In this document: in pieces, positions 41,122-50,635 of the stretch | How the letters are laid out: each line of letters begins with the position of its first letter | Numbering within the stretch: the stretch's first letter is position 1 | Assembly: GCA_016342355.1 (NCBI GenBank) | Contig: JAEINP010000027.1 | Location: 1 to 64,000 of the forward strand | Origin: Desulfatibacillum sp. | GTDB taxonomy: Bacteria > Desulfobacterota > Desulfobacteria > Desulfobacterales > Desulfatibacillaceae | Direction of reading: 5' to 3' | DNA: 64,000 bases | The notes under the pieces: generated by a model | What the model was told of the DNA's origin: nothing | What the model saw: only the letters and a program-made list of their open reading frames with translations | Databases searched by the model: none | Translations under genes and position numbers: made by a program

Positions 41122-42156
41122 ATGAAAAAATCAACAAAAACACTCCTGAGCTGCTGTATTGCCTTGATCGTGCTGGTTATCCTTGCCGAAGTGGAATTGC
41201 GCGCGTTGGGCGCTTACGGCACATGGGAGGAAAACAATCAGGGCGAGTATGTTTCCCCCTTTGCGGTGCAAAAGGCTTCGTGGCACATGCTCAGGCCAAG
41301 CAATGAAAAAACCAAGTACTCCCGGCCCGAATTTTCCTTTCCCCTGACTACCAACTCACTGGGGCTCCGGGATACGGAACATGCAATTCAAAAACCCCAG
41401 GGTAGCAGACGCATTGTTATATTGGGCGATTCGTTGGTGGAAGGACAGGGGGCTCCTTTTGAGTCCACTTGGCCAAAAATATTGGAAAAACACCTGAATA
41501 GATACCCCGGCCCGGTCACTACTGAAATACTCATGGGTGGAGTGGCAGGCAGCGACCCGTTTTTTTGCGTCCAGTTGCTGGAGGACCGACTGCTTGGTTT
41601 TCAGCCGGATATGTTGGTCATGGCCCTGAGTTCTTTTGACATCATGGACATCATCGCCAGAGGAGGGAAAGAGCGATTCCTCCCTGATAACAGGATTCAA
41701 TATAATACAGCGCCTTTCTGGGAGCCCTTGTTCGCCAAAAGCAGGCTGGTGCGTTTTGTCTTCATCCGCCTGTTGGGTTACGACTGGTTGCTCATGCCGC
41801 CCAAAAATCAAACCAGCGCCAGGAAAAAGGCTCATGATCAGATTGTCGAACTGGCCCTGGATTTGGACAGGTTGGGCAGGGAGAACGGATTTTCCCCCAT
41901 TTTTGTGCTGCAGCCGCACATCCATGAGTTGCAGAAGGGGGGCTATGACAGGGGATTGGAAGATTTAGGTGAAAAGATCCGGGATGCAGGTATTGAAGTA
42001 GTCGATCTTCTTCCCTGTATGGAAAAAACTCTTCGGGAAACAGGGGAATCCCTGGAATCATTTTTTTGGGAAAAGGATTACCATCCTAACAGCCAGGGAT
42101 ACGCCCTGTATGCAGACTGCGTGGGCGATTACCTGACGGCCGCCAGACTGCCCTGA
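41122..42156 (+). CDS. SGNH/GDSL-type hydrolase, membrane anchored
   Basis: A 344-residue protein with an N-terminal membrane anchor (about 6-24, LSCCIALIVLVILAEV) and an SGNH hydrolase fold: block I ILGDSLVEGQG with the nucleophile Ser, and DYHPNSQGY with the Asp/His pair near the end (FWEKDYHPN). Such AlgJ/AlgX-like or lipase-type enzymes act on acylated or acetylated glycans at the cell surface. The ATG at 41122 is preferred to a GTG five codons earlier because of the TATAAT box. It is monocistronic. Confidence 0.8.
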   Translation: MKKSTKTLLSCCIALIVLVILAEVELRALGAYGTWEENNQGEYVSPFAVQKASWHMLRPSNEKTKYSRPEFSFPLTTNSLGLRDTEHAIQKPQGSRRIVILGDSLVEGQGAPFESTWPKILEKHLNRYPGPVTTEILMGGVAGSDPFFCVQLLEDRLLGFQPDMLVMALSSFDIMDIIARGGKERFLPDNRIQYNTAPFWEPLFAKSRLVRFVFIRLLGYDWLLMPPKNQTSARKKAHDQIVELALDLDRLGRENGFSPIFVLQPHIHELQKGGYDRGLEDLGEKIRDAGIEVVDLLPCMEKTLRETGESLESFFWEKDYHPNSQGYALYADCVGDYLTAARLP

Positions 42157-42382
42157 ATTGCCGGATCAAAAAAGGGTGTAAGGCTCTGCGCCCTTGACCA
42201 TGTGGTTTGGGTGCATCTGTCTGCCTTGGGAGGAATATTCCTTGACGGAATCAGACAAATAGCCCTATCAGAGGAAAAAGGCAAGGTTTCATGGGTGGTT
42301 CAAACTCCTGGCCCCTTTATAATAAGCCATTTCCCGATCAGGTTCTATGACATTTCTTTTACTCCCCGGGAAAGTGGAACTG

Positions 42383-42411
42383 TTGACTTTTGACGCGTGA
42401 TGCCATAGCTT
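42383..42411 (+). promoter_or_regulatory. Putative sigma-70 promoter for panC
   Basis: TTGACT and TAGCTT separated by 17 bp, about 45 bp before panC. The preceding 220 bp (42157..42382) contain only a short hairpin at 42171..42194 and no gene. Confidence 0.45.
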
Positions 42412-42453
42412 AATCACCTGTTAACAACCCAAATAAAACCACGGAGGAGCCAC

Positions 42454-43299
42454 TTGGAAATCATTTCGGACAAAGCCGCCATGGCAATCCGCTGTGACGC
42501 AGTGAGGCGGGAAGGCAAGACCATTGCCTTTGTTCCCACCATGGGCTATTTGCACCAGGGGCACCTGACCCTTCTAAAAGAAGGCAGGAACCTGTGCGAC
42601 TATCTTGTCCTGAGTATTTTTGTCAATCCCACCCAGTTTGGCCCCAATGAAGACTTGGACGCTTATCCAAGGGACGGGGAACGGGACATGAAAGTAGCCA
42701 GGGAAGCGGGCGTGGACACAATTTTCACCCCCTCCAACGAAATCATGTACGGCCCCAATTATCAAACCTACGTAACCCTGGAAAATCTGCCCCACCACCT
42801 GTGCGGCCTTTCAAGGCCTGTGCACTTCAGGGGAGTTGCCACGGTGGTCACCAAATTGTTTAATATAGTCCAGCCTCATGTGGCGCTTTTTGGGGAAAAG
42901 GATTTTCAGCAGCTTGCGGTTATTCGCCAGTTGGTTGCCGATTTGGATTTTTCAATCAAAATCCAGGGAGTAGCCACTGTGCGCGAGTCCGATGGCTTGG
43001 CCATGAGCTCCCGGAACGCCTATCTCACGCCGGAACAGCGTAAAAATGCGGTGGTCCTGTATAAATCCCTAAACCAGGCCCAGGAACAGGTGGCCGGGGG
43101 AGAAAAGGACGCATCAATCGTTATGGAAAAGGCCAAGGCAACCATATTGTCCATGCCGGGAGCCGAGATAGATTATATCAGGTTGTGCGACCCTCAAACC
43201 CTGGACGATGTGGCTGCTATAACCGGTCCCACCCTCATGGCCCTGGCGGTCAAGGTCGGCCAGACAAGGCTCATCGACAATAAGGTGCTTGAGCCCTGA
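42454..43299 (+). CDS. panC: Pantothenate synthetase
   Basis: Joins pantoate and beta-alanine in an ATP-dependent reaction, the last step of pantothenate synthesis. The 281-residue protein has the HIGH-type motif PTMGYLHQGHLTLL, FVNPTQFGPNEDLDAYPRD, FGEKDFQQL and the KMSKS-like MSSRNAYL. The start is TTG at 42454, placed by GGAGG 6 nt upstream. It is followed by metK 80 bp later. Confidence 0.96.
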   Translation: MEIISDKAAMAIRCDAVRREGKTIAFVPTMGYLHQGHLTLLKEGRNLCDYLVLSIFVNPTQFGPNEDLDAYPRDGERDMKVAREAGVDTIFTPSNEIMYGPNYQTYVTLENLPHHLCGLSRPVHFRGVATVVTKLFNIVQPHVALFGEKDFQQLAVIRQLVADLDFSIKIQGVATVRESDGLAMSSRNAYLTPEQRKNAVVLYKSLNQAQEQVAGGEKDASIVMEKAKATILSMPGAEIDYIRLCDPQTLDDVAAITGPTLMALAVKVGQTRLIDNKVLEP

Positions 43300-43379
43300 T
43301 TTTTTTTGTCAATTGTATCTGTTAAAACACTTTTTCCACTTCGGAGAGGTCTAATATCACACGAGAAGGGAGCCGTTTT

Positions 43380-44549
43380 ATGAGCGACAACAAATTCTTT
43401 TTTACCTCGGAATCGGTTACGGAAGGACATCCTGACAAGGTTGCGGACGCCATTTCGGACAACATCCTGGACGCCATCATGGCTCAGGACAAAAATTGCC
43501 GGGTAGCCTGCGAAACCCTGGTGACCACAGGCCTGGCCTTTATTGCGGGCGAAATTTCCACGAGTTGTTATGTGGACATTCCCAATATTGTCCGGAATAC
43601 TATCAAGGAGATCGGTTATAATTCATCCCAGATGGGCTTTGACTGGCAGACCTGCTCGGTGCTTACCAGCATCGACCACCAGTCCGAGGACATCGCCCTA
43701 GGCGTGGATGAGCAAACCGCCCAGTTCAAGGAGCAAGGGGCCGGCGACCAGGGGCTCATGTTCGGTTACGCCACTGACGAAACCCCCGAACTCATGCCCA
43801 TGCCCATTATGTACGCCCATAAGCTGACCCGGCGCCTTGCCAAGGTAAGAAAAAATGGCGCCCTCGACTTCCTCAGGCCTGACGGCAAAAGCCAGGTGAC
43901 CATAGAGTACGTGGATGGCCAGCCCAAAAGGGTGGACACCATTGTCATCGCGGCCCAGCACAAACCCGATGTGACCCAGGCCCAGTTGCAGGAAGCCGTT
44001 ATTGAAGAGGTCATTAAAAAGGTGATCCCGGCGGAAATGATGGACGGCGACACCCGCTTTTTTATCAACGCTACAGGCCGTTTTGTCATTGGCGGCCCCA
44101 TGGGAGACTGCGGACTCACCGGCAGGAAAATCATCGTGGACACCTACGGCGGACAGGGAAGCCACGGCGGCGGTTGTTTTTCTGGCAAAGATCCCTCCAA
44201 GGTGGACCGGAGCGCTTCCTACATGGGACGCCACATTGCCAAGAACATCGTGGCGGCAGGCCTTGCCAAAAAATGCGAAGTCCAGGTGGCCTACGCCATT
44301 GGCGTGCCCCATCCGGTTTCCGTCATGGTGGACCCCATGGGTACGGGCGTGATTCCCAAGGACAAAATCAAGGAAATCATCCTGGAAGTCTTTGACCTGC
44401 GTCCGGCAGCCATTATCCAATACCTGGACCTTCTTCGGCCCATTTATCGGAAAACCGCCGCTTACGGACATTTTGGCCGCGAAGACGAGGATTTTGGCTG
44501 GGAAAAAATAAACAGGGTGGATGAAATCCGGGCCAAGGCCGGAATCTAA
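43380..44549 (+). CDS. metK: S-adenosylmethionine synthetase
   Basis: Makes S-adenosylmethionine from ATP and methionine. The 389-residue enzyme has [52 protein letters not shown] and [16 protein letters not shown], all catalytic landmarks. AGAAGGGAG precedes the ATG. I find no SAM or SAH riboswitch in its leader and no ahcY follows. A strong terminator lies 86 bp after it. Confidence 0.97.
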   Translation: MSDNKFFFTSESVTEGHPDKVADAISDNILDAIMAQDKNCRVACETLVTTGLAFIAGEISTSCYVDIPNIVRNTIKEIGYNSSQMGFDWQTCSVLTSIDHQSEDIALGVDEQTAQFKEQGAGDQGLMFGYATDETPELMPMPIMYAHKLTRRLAKVRKNGALDFLRPDGKSQVTIEYVDGQPKRVDTIVIAAQHKPDVTQAQLQEAVIEEVIKKVIPAEMMDGDTRFFINATGRFVIGGPMGDCGLTGRKIIVDTYGGQGSHGGGCFSGKDPSKVDRSASYMGRHIAKNIVAAGLAKKCEVQVAYAIGVPHPVSVMVDPMGTGVIPKDKIKEIILEVFDLRPAAIIQYLDLLRPIYRKTAAYGHFGREDEDFGWEKINRVDEIRAKAGI

Positions 44550-44634
44550 AACCCTGCCGGGAGGGGGATTGGGCAATGCCGCGCACATAACGGCATAAAT
44601 CCGCCCCACATTCCCGGAAAAAACATGCTCAATC

Positions 44635-44674
44635 AAACCGCCTGTCCCGCACACCACGGGCAGGCGGTTTTTTT
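44635..44674 (+). terminator. Intrinsic terminator after metK
   Basis: AAACCGCCTG(T)CCCG pairs with CGGG(C)AGGCGGTTT and is followed by a T run (seven T in all). Confidence 0.85.
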
Positions 44675-45432
44675 GATTGTGATCCATGCCGAGAATGCGG
44701 CAGATCGTAAACCGTCATTTTACCGGCTTCATTGGCAACAACTTTTGAAAAAAATGGTCTTTGGAGTCTCCTTGATCTTCTCCCATCCTTTTCATCGCCT
44801 TCCATGGTGGATGGATATTTACCAGTGCATTGATAGTCACCAATCAAAGGTGTGAAATCAAAAATTCCACGCCCCCCCCCTTTTCATGAGTGGGTGGAAA
44901 ATTCCCCCCGGGGCGTCTGTTGGCGCGGAAGAAAGTCTAACCTACTGGAAACAGGCTTAAAATATCAATATGTGCCTGTCAAAATACTGATTCTGGAACC
45001 CTATCGAAAAAAGAGGCTCAATTAAACCTTAATTTGGGCGTGTAGTGGATGCAAGTATCTGAAAAAAGTACTCTTCAGTTTATTCCTGAATACTTCTCCC
45101 CTGTAAACATTCTGTTCTTGACTTGACCAGAACGGCAATGTACCATTCCATATCCCATACTATTACTTTTAGGGAGGGGGATTTCCCACAATTTGTGGCA
45201 AGTGCGTAGCCTTTGTATTTGCCATAAATGTATCTCCGTTCAGTCAAGACATTACCAATCATGACATTGCTGATTTTTATCATATGCACCGGTTTGCAAA
45301 GTGTTTGGCATTCCAGGGAGAACTGCGCACAGGACTCGGAAATGCACTGTCGCGCTTTTCAGTTCTGGTATTGCCCTCTGGAAAGAGGCGTCTGGAATTT
45401 ATTGTTCACTCACTAATTGCAAGGAGGGGGTT
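44675..45432. other. AT-rich intergenic region upstream of the HAF/dockerin gene
   Basis: About 750 bp without a supportable gene. It includes a run of nine C (44872..44880), a 6 bp TTCCAC/GTGGAA inverted pair around it, and promoter-like TTGACT/TTGACC boxes near 45118..45128. A 69-codon minus-strand frame (45080..45289) shows no family likeness. The base composition is more AT-rich than the flanks, in keeping with horizontally acquired or fast-changing DNA. Confidence 0.4.
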
Positions 45433-48276
45433 ATGCAAAGGAGATGTGCATCGGTTTTTAAAGCGGTTTTTTTGTGTCTTGCCCTGTCGGTCTCTCTGGG
45501 AGAGTGGGCATTGGCTCTGGAGCAAGAGATCAAGATTGAAGTCATCGATATTACCCAAATGATCAATATGCGAGGCATCAGCGATGATGGCACGGCCGTG
45601 GGTTTTAAAAAAAATTCAGGAGGCTTTATCGACAGTGCGGCAGATGGCTGCGTTTCTTTGAGTTTGGCCGTTATCTCGAATACTGTGGGGGCCACTTCCG
45701 TTTTTCCCATGGACATTAGCAGCAATGGCGAAATGGTTGGCGGTTTCTATGAGGATGGCTTGGACTCCCAATCCGGATTTATTTATAACACGGTCTCAGC
45801 CAATACCCAGGCTATAAAACGCGATGGCTTGCAGACCATCATCAATGGCATGAATGATGTTGGCGAATTTGTGGGCGTCACAGTTTCAGGCGCAACGCTA
45901 ATATCCAGCACCACTGTTCTGGAGAGCTTCTGGTCCAATGGATCAGAATATCAGAATATCTTATATCCTGGCTCTGATGTGAGCATGACTGTGGCGTATG
46001 ATGTCAACAACGACAAGGTTGTTGCCGGGCATTTTTTGGATGACACCGGATGGCATGGGTTTACATATGACATGGACTTGGGCGCGGCTGGCTATTCCGC
46101 CCCCATTAACTTTAATGCCCAAGGCTCACCCCGTCATACTTTTATAACCGGCATAAACTCTCAGGGCGATCTCGCCGGGTATTACATTGAGCAGGGAGGC
46201 CTGGACGGTCTGGAGCATGTGGAGGGGTACAAGAATTTTCGTCCCACCGGAGAGCGGCGCCTTTTTCAGGGCTTTGTGTATGATAAAACCCTAAACCGGT
46301 TCGCTTCTGTTGACGGGACTTATGTGCTTGCCCACAGAATGACGGATGATCAGTTTACTTTGTTGAGTTCGCAGGTTTTTGGATTAAGTGTTCGTGTGCA
46401 GTTCACCTCTGAACCCGCACAGCCGGTCCAACCCGCTGATTCCCCCGTGCACACAGGATACAGCTTTGCTGAAATTGCGGCTCCTGACGTCATTTCCACC
46501 AGCTATTTGCCGATCCATATGATTCCGAGAGCAATTAATAACAACGGCGTGGTGGTGGGAGGAATGGCGGACCCCCTTTCAAGCACCCATCCACCCAAAC
46601 CATTCGCGTGGATGGGAGCAGGCGATCCTGTGCTGTTGTACCCTGAGTGTGACTTGGGAGTTGCAACCGATATTAATGATCACGGCACTGTTGCTGGTGT
46701 GATTATGGACGCAAGTTTTGAAGCATTTGTAGATATTACTGAGCTGCCGTATGCCTTTTCAGGCCCCGTCACCGGCACATTGAATATGGAACTGGTCCCG
46801 ATTGTTCCATTTGTGGGCAGTGATTTGAGCTCAAATGCGCTTAACGTTCTGATTAACAACAACGACGAAATGGCTGCAAACTTTGTTTTTGGGGGGGGCA
46901 TATGCTGGAACCGGGGCACATTTGAAGATAGTTCCGGACTTATGAATGGCTCCTTTGTAAACGGCAATTATGTCAATTATTTAATGGATATCAACGACTA
47001 CGGCCAAGTGGCTGGAGCCGGTGAGGCCATGAATGCTGATCCAGACTATATTAATATTTGTACCGGAATGGTCTGGGACAAAAATTGCGGGCCTCCAAGA
47101 CGATTCGATTCGGGCGCGGTTATATCCATGCCCACGGGTATCAACAACAGCGGTCTCATTTGCGGTAATGTCATCACGGTCGCGGATCTTTCCGAGGACG
47201 GTCCAACATGGCAATCCGTGGAACATGTCCGGCCCTTTGTGGCCGAGCCAGGAGGAATCTCCAGTGAGCTGCCCCTGCTTACCGGATACAATCACGCAAT
47301 GGCCACGGATGTGAACGATGAGGGCGAGATAGTTGGGTTTGCCTACGAAAACTACAATTTCAACAACTGGAAACTGATTATATGGCATCGCAAAGAAGGC
47401 GTCTATACTCAGGAACCCGATGATCTGGATTACTCCCTGGACGCTGGCTATAACTTTGTGCCCTGGGCCTATTCTCCCTCCCATCTTGAGGCATTAGGCC
47501 AGGCTGGGCTGGCGGCTGACATGGAGGCGAACTTACCATTTGTTTTGATCAATGCTTTCCAGCCCAAGATCAATGACAAAGGGCAAATTGTCTCCCTTGC
47601 GTATAAGGACGATGGGACTTCCGTGGGCGTGGTTCTCTCTCCCCTGGATGGATGCGTGGAAGACGATTTCGGACTCTTGGACGTGATCGGGCAGCCCTTT
47701 TGCACCGGCGGCGCACTGGACGTGCCTATCCAGATCCAAGGCGCTCCGGACGTAGTTGACGCCTTGGGTTTTGAAGTCACCTTTGATCCCGCAATCCTCC
47801 AGTTTGACAGCGTGATCACCGATGTGCCCGGTATCGACGGCGAGCTTTTAGCCTCCTTTGACTACTGGGACGCCAATCTGGTGGCCCCCGGCGTAGTGCG
47901 CATAGGCGCTTACACCATCGGGAATAAGATTCCGATAGGCGCGGAAGGCATACTGGCCCATATCCGTTTTATCCCCCTGGCAGCTCAGGAAACTCAGGTG
48001 GGACTCCAAAATCTCATCGACGACATGGTCGACTGGACTGCTTCTCCGGGGTGCCTGACCCGGGCCAACGGAGATATCAACCTGGATGGCGACGTGACGC
48101 CCTCCGACGCCCTGTGCGCCCTGGAAAAAGCATCCCTGGTGTGCGACACAACCTGCAGCCCCTGCGAAAGTACGCCCTGCGACGTGAACATGGACTGCGA
48201 CTGCACCGCTGCAGACAGTATATGTATGCTGGATTTTTATCTGGAATTGCCAAGTTGCTTGGACGATTTGCCGTAA
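45433..48276 (+). CDS. Secreted HAF-repeat protein with cohesin-like and dockerin-like modules
   Basis: A 947-residue exported protein (signal peptide about 1-30, ending EWALALEQ). Residues about 40-770 contain many HAF/PEP-CTERM-type repeats of the pattern DINDxGxVxG (DINDHGTVAG, DINDYGQVAG, DVNDEGEIVG, AINNNGVVVG). Residues about 790-890 (VPIQIQGAPDVVDALGFEVTFDPAILQFDSV) resemble a cohesin domain. The C-terminus holds two Ca-binding dockerin-type repeats, GDINLDGDVTPSDAL and CDVNMDCDCTAADSI, separated by a Cys-rich loop. AAGGAGG lies just before the ATG. It would form part of an extracellular cohesin-dockerin assembly. Confidence 0.8.
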   Translation: MQRRCASVFKAVFLCLALSVSLGEWALALEQEIKIEVIDITQMINMRGISDDGTAVGFKKNSGGFIDSAADGCVSLSLAVISNTVGATSVFPMDISSNGEMVGGFYEDGLDSQSGFIYNTVSANTQAIKRDGLQTIINGMNDVGEFVGVTVSGATLISSTTVLESFWSNGSEYQNILYPGSDVSMTVAYDVNNDKVVAGHFLDDTGWHGFTYDMDLGAAGYSAPINFNAQGSPRHTFITGINSQGDLAGYYIEQGGLDGLEHVEGYKNFRPTGERRLFQGFVYDKTLNRFASVDGTYVLAHRMTDDQFTLLSSQVFGLSVRVQFTSEPAQPVQPADSPVHTGYSFAEIAAPDVISTSYLPIHMIPRAINNNGVVVGGMADPLSSTHPPKPFAWMGAGDPVLLYPECDLGVATDINDHGTVAGVIMDASFEAFVDITELPYAFSGPVTGTLNMELVPIVPFVGSDLSSNALNVLINNNDEMAANFVFGGGICWNRGTFEDSSGLMNGSFVNGNYVNYLMDINDYGQVAGAGEAMNADPDYINICTGMVWDKNCGPPRRFDSGAVISMPTGINNSGLICGNVITVADLSEDGPTWQSVEHVRPFVAEPGGISSELPLLTGYNHAMATDVNDEGEIVGFAYENYNFNNWKLIIWHRKEGVYTQEPDDLDYSLDAGYNFVPWAYSPSHLEALGQAGLAADMEANLPFVLINAFQPKINDKGQIVSLAYKDDGTSVGVVLSPLDGCVEDDFGLLDVIGQPFCTGGALDVPIQIQGAPDVVDALGFEVTFDPAILQFDSVITDVPGIDGELLASFDYWDANLVAPGVVRIGAYTIGNKIPIGAEGILAHIRFIPLAAQETQVGLQNLIDDMVDWTASPGCLTRANGDINLDGDVTPSDALCALEKASLVCDTTCSPCESTPCDVNMDCDCTAADSICMLDFYLELPSCLDDLP

Positions 48277-48309
48277 TATTGGCATAGTCTGACATCATTC
48301 CGCTGTAAC

Positions 48310-48353
48310 CCCGGGCGGCGAGGCTTTTTCAAGCCCATGCCGCCCGGTTCTTT
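48310..48353 (+). terminator. Terminator after the HAF/dockerin gene
   Basis: CCGGGCGGC pairs with GCCGCCCGG across a 19-nt loop, followed by TTCTTTC. Confidence 0.7.
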
Positions 48354-48450
48354 CAGGGGCCGTGATCAAGAAATACGCTCAAAACACAGTTTTTCCGTCT
48401 CCGGGCGCGGTCCCATTCCATAATGCAAAAAGTATTTTCCACGAGATCAG

Positions 48451-49206
48451 TTAGCCTTTAGGCCGGAACGGCCCCTGGCCCGTGAGAAACGATTTCACAA
48501 AATCAAAGCCCAAAAGCATCATGTCCGGGTCGGAATCCCGTGCTGTATCCAGGCGCTCTTGAGGAACATCAAACCGTTTGGAAAATGAACTGTTCAAGAC
48601 AAAATCCCGGAACCGGTCCACGTTAAAGCAGGCCATGGAGGCCATTTTTAAGGCCGGATTTTGAAGGCCCTGCGGCCCCCATGGGTTGGAACGAAACAGG
48701 GTGTCCATTTCCACCCAATGGGAGTTCATGACGTTGTAACCCCCCATTTTCTGGTCCCTGATCCATTCTTCGGCGGTCCATTCGCGGCCTTGTCCATGCC
48801 CGTGGCAATGGTCATGCACTGAAATAAAGTAGGCCACCTGATAATACCCGCCCACCCGCGAAACAGCAGGCTCCAGGGGGTAGGCCCGGCAGGAAAAGGG
48901 ACGGTCTTCGTACACTGAGCATCCCTGACCAGTGAGAAAAGGACAAGGCAGGCCTTCTATTTGGGACATTTTTAGCATGACACTGGGAAAAAACTCATTG
49001 TCCCGGTAATCGGAATAGGTGTGCTTTTCCAGGAATTCGTCCGAGGACATGCCCAGGCGGTTTTTCATGCGAATAATATCGTAGGGATACAGGTACATAT
49101 CCGCATTGTGGCAGCAGTTGGTAAAGCAGTCCACCTGATCATTGCAGGCGAATTGAAAGGTTTCCTCGGCGACAAGAATATGCCGGCCTGTTTTGATATC
49201 TGTCAT
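48451..49206 (-). CDS. YkgJ-family cysteine cluster protein
   Basis: A 251-residue protein with the zinc/iron-chelating CxxxCxxCC type cluster: FACNDQVDCFTNCC at about 19-32, then CPFLTGQGCSVYEDRPFSCRAYPL at about 90-115. Members of this family (UPF0153/YkgJ) bind a metal cluster of unknown role. The ATG at 49206 lies behind AAGGAAG; an upstream TTG 12 codons earlier is less likely. Divergent from yidD. Confidence 0.85.
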   Translation of the reverse strand: MTDIKTGRHILVAEETFQFACNDQVDCFTNCCHNADMYLYPYDIIRMKNRLGMSSDEFLEKHTYSDYRDNEFFPSVMLKMSQIEGLPCPFLTGQGCSVYEDRPFSCRAYPLEPAVSRVGGYYQVAYFISVHDHCHGHGQGREWTAEEWIRDQKMGGYNVMNSHWVEMDTLFRSNPWGPQGLQNPALKMASMACFNVDRFRDFVLNSSFSKRFDVPQERLDTARDSDPDMMLLGFDFVKSFLTGQGPFRPKG

Positions 49207-49461
49207 TGGAGGTGGCTTCCTTTCTTTCAGCCCTTTTTCCAAAAGGGCGTTTTGTCCTCATTCATATTTCATGCTTTGGCTTTTTGGCTTTGCGCCAAAA
49301 CCAAAAACACTGTACCCGAAAAAATCCTCCCCGTCACCTTTCAGTGTTTAGAGCGCTGTCGTAAGCTATTTCTGGACAAAAGACATGCCGAGTTCCGGTT
49401 GAATGGATTGCGCCCTTGTTTTCCACTTGACAGGCAGGCCAGGAAATTGTCTCCTGAAATT

Positions 49462-49857
49462 ATGAAAAGGTTCTCTTTGGGCATATTCCTGGCCTTTTTC
49501 CTGATGCTAACGGCGTGCCCCGTCCTTGCTGGCGGCAACCCCATGAAAGGGCCTCAGAAGAGCGCTAAGGCCGCTGCAATCGACCATGAGAACAACGTGG
49601 GCGAGGGATTCATGATTACGGTTTACCAGAGGGCTTTGTCCCCTGTGGGCGGCGCCCGGTGCAGGATGCACCCCAGTTGCTCCCGTTACGGCAGACAGTG
49701 CCTGGAGGAGTTCGGCCTGATGAGAGGATATATCATGACCTGTGACAGGCTGCTTCGGTGCGGCAGGGATGAAATAACCCTGGCGCCGTACGTTTGGGTA
49801 AACGGGAAGAAGAAATGCTGGGACCCTGTGTCTGAAAATTCTTTGAAAAGTAATTAG
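49462..49857 (+). CDS. YidD-family protein with an N-terminal export signal
   Basis: A 131-residue protein. Residues about 50-120 (ITVYQRALSPVGGARCRMHPSCSRYGRQCLEEFGLMRGYIMTCDRLLRC, read in two halves) are a YidD domain with its three conserved Cys. Unlike normal YidD (70-90 residues, cytoplasmic), it starts with a signal sequence KRFSLGIFLAFFLMLTACPVLAGG; LTAC is a lipobox with Cys19, and VLA is an alternative cleavage site. It is followed 59 bp later by a YkgJ gene. Either a periplasmic YidD variant or a wrongly inferred start. Confidence 0.8.
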   Translation: MKRFSLGIFLAFFLMLTACPVLAGGNPMKGPQKSAKAAAIDHENNVGEGFMITVYQRALSPVGGARCRMHPSCSRYGRQCLEEFGLMRGYIMTCDRLLRCGRDEITLAPYVWVNGKKKCWDPVSENSLKSN

Positions 49858-49916
49858 GAGTAATGTGTCCAGGCCGTGGAGCTTTGTGCTCCGGCGCTGG
49901 AAGGAAGGAACATAGA

Positions 49917-50603
49917 GTGGCTGTTGATTCACCCGACACTGGCAAGGCTTTGCCGCGTAGCGTCTGCATCCAGTGCGGCACATGCTGCACCAAGGGAGGT
50001 CCTGCGCTGCATAAACAGGATATGGAGATTATCAGGCGCGGCGTTATAATGCCCCAGCATCTGTTTTCCCTACGGAAAGGGGAAAAGGTCTTTGAGAATG
50101 TCAAGGCAGCGGTAGTCCCCCTGGCTGAGGAAATGATTAAGATTAAGGGCAAACCCGGTTCGTGGACGTGCATGTTTTTTGACGATAAATCCAAGCAGTG
50201 CGCTATTTACGAAAACCGGCCCCTGGAGTGCCGGGCCCTGGCCTGCTGGGACACCTCTGCAATCGAGGCAATATACACCAAGGATCGCATGACCCGGCAT
50301 GATCTGATAGGCCCCAAGGATGCCGTGCATAAATTCATGGATGCCCACGAAGAAAAATGTTCGCACAGTGAACTGGCGCGGTTGACAGCCCTGTTGTCTA
50401 CGGATGACGTGGACCAATCAGCCAACCGGATACTGGACATGATTCTTTACGAGAATGATATGCGGGCCATGCTGGTGGAAAAGGCCGGATTGCAAAACGA
50501 TTATCTGGATTTTTTGTTCGGCAGGCCCATGGGGGAAGCTCTGAAAGGCTACCGCCTGGAGGTCAGGAATATCCGTGGTAAACTTACCTTGATGCCCCTA
50601 TGA
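49917..50603 (+). CDS. YkgJ-family cysteine cluster protein
   Basis: A 228-residue member of the family: CIQCGTCCTKGGPALHKQDM near residue 17 and CAIYENRPLECRALACW near 95. GTG at 49917 behind AAGGAAGGAA gives the start; an upstream ATG would add unrelated residues. It follows yidD on the same strand and is one of three such proteins in the window. Confidence 0.85.
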   Translation: MAVDSPDTGKALPRSVCIQCGTCCTKGGPALHKQDMEIIRRGVIMPQHLFSLRKGEKVFENVKAAVVPLAEEMIKIKGKPGSWTCMFFDDKSKQCAIYENRPLECRALACWDTSAIEAIYTKDRMTRHDLIGPKDAVHKFMDAHEEKCSHSELARLTALLSTDDVDQSANRILDMILYENDMRAMLVEKAGLQNDYLDFLFGRPMGEALKGYRLEVRNIRGKLTLMPL

Positions 50604-50635
50604 GAGAATTTGGACCCGGTCGCAACTCTATGGGC

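Noticed and set aside
42171-42194. AAGGGTG/CGCCCTT hairpin after the SGNH gene as a terminator
   Set aside because: On the plus strand no T-run follows; the T-run is on the minus side where no gene ends, so I do not call it.
43300-43379. A SAM or SAH riboswitch before metK
   Set aside because: The 80 bp leader has none of the expected stems or conserved loops.
44872-44880. A run of nine C as a phase-variation tract
   Set aside because: It lies in non-coding DNA over 500 bp from the next start codon and not within a promoter spacer.
45080-45289. A 69-codon minus-strand frame before the HAF gene
   Set aside because: No ribosome site and no family match in an AT-rich intergenic region.
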